DNA of 64,000 nucleotides, taken from positions 3,629,834 to 3,693,833 of the forward strand of contig CM034543.1 in NCBI GenBank assembly GCA_020002185.1, read 5' to 3'. Positions 57,229-64,000 of the stretch are shown here, piece after piece. Source of the DNA: Paraescarpia echinospica (taxonomy: Eukaryota > Annelida > Polychaeta > Sabellida > Siboglinidae). Made by a program: the position numbers and the translations under genes. The notes beneath the pieces were generated by a model. That model saw nothing but the letters and a program-made list of their open reading frames with translations, was not told the origin of the DNA and did not search any database. How positions within the stretch are numbered: the stretch's first letter is position 1; every line of letters begins with the position of its first letter.

Positions 57229-58152
57229 GCCCACCTTGCTGTGGTACGTCACATATGTGCCGTGTTCAATGCCCACCTTGCTGTGGTACGTCACATATGT
57301 GCCGTGTTCAATGTCCACCTTGCTGTGATACGTCACATATGTGCCGTGTTCAATGCCCACCTTGCTGTGGTACATCACATATGGGCCGTGTCCAATGCCC
57401 ACCTTGCTGTGGTACGTCACATATGTTCCGTGTCCAATGCCCACCTTGCTGTGATACGTCACATATGTGCCGTGTTCAATGCCCACCTTGCTGTGGTACG
57501 TCACATATGTGCCCTGTTCAATGCCCACCTTGCTGTGGTACGTCACATATGTGCCGTGTTCAATGCCCACCTTGCTGTGGTACGTCACATATGTGCCGTG
57601 TTCAATGCCCACCTTGCTGTGGTACGTCACATATGGGCCGTGTCCAATGCCCACCTTGCTGTGGTACGTCACATATGGGCCGTGTTCAATGCCCACCTTG
57701 CTGTGGTACGTCACATATGGGCCGTGTCCAATGCCCACCTTGCTGTGGTACGTCACATATGGGCCGTGTTCAATGCCCACCTTGCTGTGGTACGTCACAT
57801 ATGGGCCGTGTCCAATGCCCACCTTGCTGTGGTACGTCACATATGGGCCGTGTTCAATGCCCACCTTGCTGTGGTACGTCACATATGGGCCGTGTCCAAT
57901 GCCCACCTTGCTGTGGTACGTCACATATGGGCCGTGTTCAATGCCCACCTTGCTGTGGTACGTCACATATGGGCCGTGTCCAATGCCCACCTTGCTGTGG
58001 TACGTCACATATGGGCCGTGTTCAATGCCCACCTTGCTGTGGTACGTCACATATGGGCCGTGTCCAATGCCCACCTTGCTGTGGTACGTCACATATGGGC
58101 CGTGTCCAATACCTACCTAGCTGTGGTACGTCACATATGTGCCGTGTTCAGG
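57229..58152. repeat. 42-bp minisatellite, about 22 copies, dimeric order
   Basis: The unit contains gcccaccttgctgtggtacg, then tcacatatg, then (t/g)gccgtgt(t/c)caat. The length is a multiple of 3 and no stop occurs in any of the three plus frames or one minus frame, so four long frames coexist (for example 57241-58233 plus and 58092-57163 minus). From about 57630 to 58070 copies alternate strictly gtgttcaat / gtgtccaat, i.e. an 84-bp dimer is the recent unit of expansion. Confidence 0.95.
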
Positions 58153-61100
58153 CTGCACCAATGGTCAGAGACCAGCAACCACACAGACCATTGCAACACA
58201 CCTGCGCGACCATTGACATTACAACATAACTAGTCGTAAACCTAATAAACACGTTCTCACTATGAGAATGTCAACAATTTGCCACGCGTGTCACTCCCCA
58301 CCTAGTTAGGCTAATAACGCGGCGTTCCCCACACACCCCACCAACACCTAGCCGTGATTGAATATACACACTACAATGTCTACACCAGCGTGGCGCACCT
58401 CTAATTGGTTCGTTTACAGGTAAATATCTATAAATGTACCACTGAGAGTATTACAAGATAATGTCTCATTATTTGGCGCGGGTCTGTCCTGCAGATGAGA
58501 GGAGAATAGAGGAGGAATGTCGGGACAAGGCTGTGAGAGAACGGGGGTGGAGTAACTAGAGTTGCTGTAAACACGGGCGATTGGGAACAGCCTGTAAGAT
58601 GTTCATAGTGTGAGGCGTTTTCATAAGTGTCTTTGCCAAGATACACAGACAATTCGTCACACAGTTTGACGTCAGAACGCGCCGCAGTGAGGACAACTCG
58701 TGTTCGTTCCACCAAAAGCACTTACGCGCACACTCGAACGAACGCACACATACGCATGCACGCACACGCACACACAAACACACGAACACAAGCTGACACG
58801 CACGCATGCACCCATACTCACACACGAACAAAACACACACACGCGCGCGCACAAACACGCACGCAAACACGCATACACTCAGTTTTTCGTTTCTTGAATA
58901 AACGTTGTTTTCTAATTCCCGACGGCTGACCCCCGACGATTGCCCAATAAGCGCCGAGCTTAAGCCTAAATATGGCGGCTGTGTGCGTCAAAGTGACACA
59001 CCAATCGACGTGTTATCGTGCAGATTAGGCAACGCCATCTTCTAGATATGTATTACTCAATTCCTTTTAGATCAGAAGCAAACTTACAACTTTTATATGC
59101 AGGAAAACCTTACAATGTAGCACGCGAATTTAACACAATTTAAGTAGCTATGAATTACACGGAACTATTGAAGTATGATATCGTCGTCTGCTATGTCGTC
59201 CGTGGGTACAAACATGTGACCATCTACATAACGACAATTAACTTACATAATTAATAGTGGCGTGATCAGCTCAGAAAATATTGCTAAGAACGTTAATGAC
59301 GGGCGAACTGGTAATTAGAGTAGAACTTGATGACGTCATGCTGCCTATCACAATGTAGTTCACCGTGCGAGTTAACTTCCGTGTGTTCAACCCGGGTTTA
59401 CTAGTAAACTACTGGCATGATATTATTGACTGTAGTTGCAAATTAAGTTTTATAAAGTCTTTAAAAAAAAAATTATTTGTTTGATAAAAAACACAATTTT
59501 AGATGCATTGGTCCAAAAAGAAGCCTTTTGTTTACGTTTATGGTGACCGACAGACATGATGTTTGAATTCTCTGTAGAAAAAGGTCGGGGTCTGATACAG
59601 CAGAATGTGAAGATTCATAAGAAGCCGTGTAATGTGGTTAAGCCGTTTTATGAGAGTGGGTGCTGAGTAACGCCAATGTTGCTGGACTGGGATAACCACA
59701 ACAGAGAGAGGAGAACTGGGTGAAGAGGGGTTTTAGAAATAGAAGAAAAGCGTGAAGAGGAATTTTAGAAAGACAAGAAAGACGATTGGATGGTGAGGGC
59801 AACAAGGCCACGACCAGTGCAAACAAATCCTCAAGTAAATTACTGTCAAAGAGAACCGTTGATACGAACATCAGAGCGTTAACCAACTACATGGGCATCG
59901 TCGGATTACGAAGTGTGTTTACATAACTATCTTCATCTACGGTTTTTGCTAAGGATGGATGTGGAATAGGCGAGCTATGACGCGATGTGTGTTCGCGCTG
60001 AACGTTTCTTGATTGCTATATCTACTCGTATACTGCTTGAATTGCGCAATCGTCGGGGCGCAATAAGACAAATATATCGCAGCCCTAACACAGCGTCAGC
60101 ATCGAGTAAACACTGGTAAGAAATGTATATGTGCGTTTCCTGCCTTTTATCGCGCGGCGACCGGAACTGCGAGGGGAGGAGCACGCTGTCGAAAGTTCTG
60201 GTTTACTGGCGCCGTACGTAGTCGCAGTGAGATTGCGTCGACTTGCGGTACTGCGATATGAATCGCTTAATTATAAACTGGTGCCAACAAACCGACCATT
60301 TTGCGCGTGGGTAGAGTAGGCTGATTCCGACTAAATTACGCTTGTCTAGACGTTAACTAGCTTGTGAATGAAAGAAGTGAGAGGGAATGCGTCTGTAGAG
60401 CCAGGGGAATAAGAGCGGCTTATAAAGAGTTACAGAAAACACGAAGTGATAGGCCCATATATATATTTTGCATGTGTTTAAAACTAGTCAAACCTTCAGC
60501 AGCTTTCATTATTCATAGATATGTTTCCTTATTATTCACACATTTGGTTGTCTTTATCAGTGAGTTTTTAACAAGCTCTTTAGAATATTCCAGGAGAAGG
60601 TCAGCGTTTGTCAAATTCTAACGACCAACATAACGTCGCTTCAAAACGGGACGCGTGAAAACGACTCGCGAATAATCAAGCTGTGCGCACACAGCCGCGC
60701 CAAGATTCCGCGAGTTCCGGTCAATATATCCCAGTTTGCATAGCGAACACAGCTATTAATCATGCTTTGCAAAATGAGCGAATGTAGATAATCATACGGG
60801 CTCGTTTGCGATCTTACGGGTTCACTCTACTGCTCTTACAGGTGTACATCGCCCAGGATGGGTAGTCTTGGGACTCATGCTTGCGTTCATTAATCACTGC
60901 TCGTTGTTATAAATATTACGTTACACCCTCATGCTGCAACAAACCAAGTTATTTTATTATAAACCCATTGTCACTGTTCCTAATGGATGTAGAAAGAGGC
61001 GACTGGTGCTAGGCGCCTGGAAGGAGATACACTTACAATAATCCAAAGTTAGCTTATTAAAGATTATATGTCAATGCTTAATAGTTTCATAACTGTCTAT

Positions 61101-61740
61101 AACCGAAGTTTACGATTACACTGTCAAATGTCGTTAGCATCACGACCAAATGCCGTAATTGTAATAACTGAGCATCTTTCGACGTCGAAAACACACTTTC
61201 ACATGATTCATGCCACAGCTATGCAAGCGTGAACCGGGAACTGATTGCGTAATCACTTGTGGTATGTCCGTTTATCATCCCGCGTTGTCCTCCTGACCAC
61301 ACCGCTGCGGAAGGCGGTATGCGGTGTTCTTGTGGTCACCCAAAGTTCGACTGCAAGCGTCGGCATGTGACACCTGTCAACCACCTGGTCGGCGTGTTTA
61401 CACCGCGACGACGCACGACATGTCAGCAGTCAACAAGAGTGACACCCGCCTGCCACAAGCCAGGCAGGTGTGCGTGTTTCGGCACTGTCGATGTGTCACC
61501 CCCCACTGATGACGTCGGTAATTAGATGCACGTGAGTGACAGGGTAATTGATTGTTATGTATCGATACGGAGTGCCAGCATTGACACTCTCCAGGCTGCC
61601 TGAGTGGAGGGGATGCGGAGGAATTTGAGTATTAAATAAAATGTGACACTCTAAACACGCACGTACTCACGCCTCATACTGAATCTGACAAGCCATATTA
61701 GTAGATTCTTGAGACAGAACAACAACAACAGAAGCTGCAA
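58153..61740. other. 3.6 kb without a recognised gene
   Basis: Only short frames. The CA-rich run at 58735-58876 is listed separately. A Cys-rich 88-codon frame at 61259-61525 starts at GTG and has no recognised family. No RNA gene identified. Confidence 0.5.
58735..58876. repeat. CA/CG-rich imperfect microsatellite
   Basis: Interrupted acac and acgc runs (acgcacacacaaacacacga and similar) giving shadow ORFs on both strands. Confidence 0.9.
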
Positions 61741-62135
61741 GTTTGTAACACCAATTTGGTTCGAAGAATCGCAAGAAGAAAGAGGGTGGGCATAAAAAGG
61801 AAGTACGATAAGGAAAGAGGTTGTTATGCAATGCAGTCTAACGGAAAGACTGGTGAGAAACCGGATGAGATGCACAGTTTACTTGGAAAAGGAGGATACA
61901 GGCAAACTAGCAAAAAGGGGAAGGCCACAGCTGAGATGGGAGGACTGTGTGAGGAGGAATGTGAGAAGATTGGGGGAGCATGAAAGATGGAGAGAAGGGG
62001 ACTGCTCATAGAAAACTATGGAAAGAAAGAACAGAACAAGTGGTTGAACAGTACTCTACCTCACCCGCACCGCGGTACAACAGGGAGCAAGGAGGAAGAC
62101 CAACTGTGTGGCCGTTTGCCTGGGATATCGCAAAA
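61741..62135 (+). pseudogene. RTE-like LINE 3' fragment, copy 3
   Basis: Encodes in two frames LVRRIARRKRVGIKRKYDKE and then SLTERLVRNRMRCTVYLEKE, KLAKRGRPQLRWEDCVRRNV and RRLGEHERWREGD, the same C-terminal motif series as the remnant at 47.3-47.5 kb. A frameshift separates the pieces near 61830-61910. The fragment ends at an AT run (atatatatat, about 62138-62147), so it is a severely 5'-truncated insertion. Confidence 0.75.
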
Positions 62136-63430
62136 TATATATATATAACTTTTAAAGTTAACAGTCAGTTAATTTCAGAAATAAAACTGTTTGTTTGTGT
62201 ATCTTTTATAAATAATTTTATTTAAATCATAAGACATACAACGAAGTTATTTTACACTGGATCCAGAATCAATTCTAGTTAGAATGAAGTTCCCATGAGA
62301 GCTCAATGCGATCGTGGACGTGTTTCTGTGTTGATGTTTTCAACGTTCGGTGCTACTTCGTGACTGAAAACACGTGATTGAAAATAATTAAGAGGGTTGA
62401 AAGCTAAATTTTGATCCGGCTATTGACTTTGGGAAAATGCACAATAGGTGATGAAACTTTGAAACGGTTTCGTAAAGAACTTCGCATTGAACATGTATGA
62501 GTTCACCCCTTGAACGTCATTACTACATCTACAACTTTGACGGAATTCTTTTTCCAAATGACGTACGGAACACCAACATAGTCTTCCGCAGTTATTGATA
62601 TTCGTCACTCGTCGGGTTGTCACTGATTCTTGCCCAGTGCGAGCACTTGAAGGGCCACACCTCAGTCTGGTTACTTAGTCTTTGACAATCGCTTTTACTA
62701 GAAAGCTGCGCAAACATCGATATATATGCACAGACACATGTAGGGTGTTGGCATTAGTTAGGCTTAGTGTTAGGTTAGGATTTGGGATACACATTGAATA
62801 GATAACTGTGGTCATTCGAATTAAATTATCATGTTTTAGCCGACAAGAAATTATATTTTCTATACAGAGAATTTATATTTTTATACAGAGGTAGAACCGA
62901 TGTTTAAAAATGAAGCCACTCGCGAGCACACCGATCCAGAGCTTACGTCGGTGTTTGCGTGTTGCGGGTTGCCCGCCCGTGCCGTGCCAGGCCGGGACCG
63001 AGACAGCCTCCAACACATCCCTACACGCTGTCGGTTCGTCTCGTACCAGGCATATGTAAGAAAATGGGGTGTCAATTGCCTCTGCTACAGGGCAATATGA
63101 TCGACCTTCGGCGGTACAACCTCCCACACATCATAGAAAGTCACGAAATGCCACATTTGATGTGCTCTTCTCGTGGTTAATACGGACATTGTTTCCGTGT
63201 ATTTGTCGACAAAAAATACCGCGTGACGAGTGACAGCCGCTGTCTCCGCAGGCCGGTCTCGTCACTCGGGGGTACAACCACCCTCAACGCAAACATGAGA
63301 CGCCCCGCAGCCTCACGCAACCCACAGGTGGCGTGCTTGGAGAGGAATGTGTCTGCTTTCAACCACGACAACTTTGAATCGGTTTAAAATGAGAAGAATG
63401 TTAGTTGAATGACATTGTACTACTTGTTCT
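62136..63430. other. No gene seen
   Basis: Short frames only on both strands (for example 62900-63100 plus), none recognised. A tta-gg-rich stretch (gttaggcttagtgttaggttagg) lies at 62756-62780. Confidence 0.5.
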
Positions 63431-63440
63431 TGCTTCCTTT

Positions 63441-63983
<543 letters not shown>

Positions 63984-64000
63984 CCCCTCGCCCTTACCCT

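Noticed and set aside
61259..61525. Cys-rich 88-codon ORF as a secreted peptide
   Set aside because: GTG start, no signal peptide, irregular Cys spacing and GC-rich composition that opens two frames at once.

Overview
This window is nuclear DNA of an animal, most likely an invertebrate. The evidence is spliced-type exon edges (GT donors, pyrimidine-rich AG acceptors), AATAAA signals, several families of non-LTR retrotransposons with endonuclease and reverse transcriptase domains, C2H2 zinc-finger repeats, long microsatellites and a 1,000-N scaffold gap. The mix of a CR1-like LINE with an esterase-type ORF1, RTE-like LINEs and a Polinton/adintovirus-type DNA polymerase fits a lophotrochozoan such as a mollusc, but no species can be named from the sequence. 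There is no intact conventional host gene; nearly everything recognisable is mobile, viral-like or tandemly repeated.

Layout. 1-2.8 kb: AT-rich sequence with a degenerate tandem repeat and a small non-autonomous transposon. 2.8-10.6 kb: a decayed virus-like element, all genes on the minus strand. In transcription order it carries an RPA-like single-stranded DNA binding protein, an unrecognised protein made of two related halves, another unknown protein, a long family-B DNA polymerase with N-terminal zinc fingers, a 60-residue one-pass membrane protein and an FtsK/HerA-type packaging ATPase. A 26-bp exact direct repeat lies upstream of both the polymerase and the membrane-protein/ATPase pair and may be a shared promoter element. 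The polymerase has many frameshifts and stops and has lost the acidic residues of its catalytic motif C. 11.0-13.1 kb: a 109-bp tandem repeat, then a candidate small spliced gene on the plus strand interrupted by a 120-bp (40-codon) tandem repeat. 14.0-20.8 kb: LINE fragments, including one element whose endonuclease and reverse transcriptase are separated by about 3.2 kb of unrelated sequence (an acidic-repeat ORF and an iteron-like array).

21.0-37.4 kb: about 195 tandem copies of an 84-bp C2H2 zinc-finger unit on the minus strand. Nearly every unit carries the same in-frame TAA, so this is a satellite built from a dead zinc-finger exon rather than a gene. It has higher-order structure: a three-finger variant block recurs nine times, often at exact multiples of 84 bp. 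The array runs into the assembly gap (37.4-38.4 kb), so its true length is unknown.

39.7-43.9 kb: a nearly full-length CR1-like LINE on the minus strand with a fully open ORF1 and a frameshifted ORF2. 46.5-62.1 kb: three decayed RTE-like LINE copies on the plus strand, a recent 1.13-kb tandem duplication inside a gene or pseudogene resembling FAR1/ZSWIM transposase-derived proteins, a family of GC-rich hairpin repeats on both sides of that duplication, 17-bp and 42-bp minisatellites, and a possible LTR-element remnant. The last 560 bases are low-complexity pyrimidine repeats.
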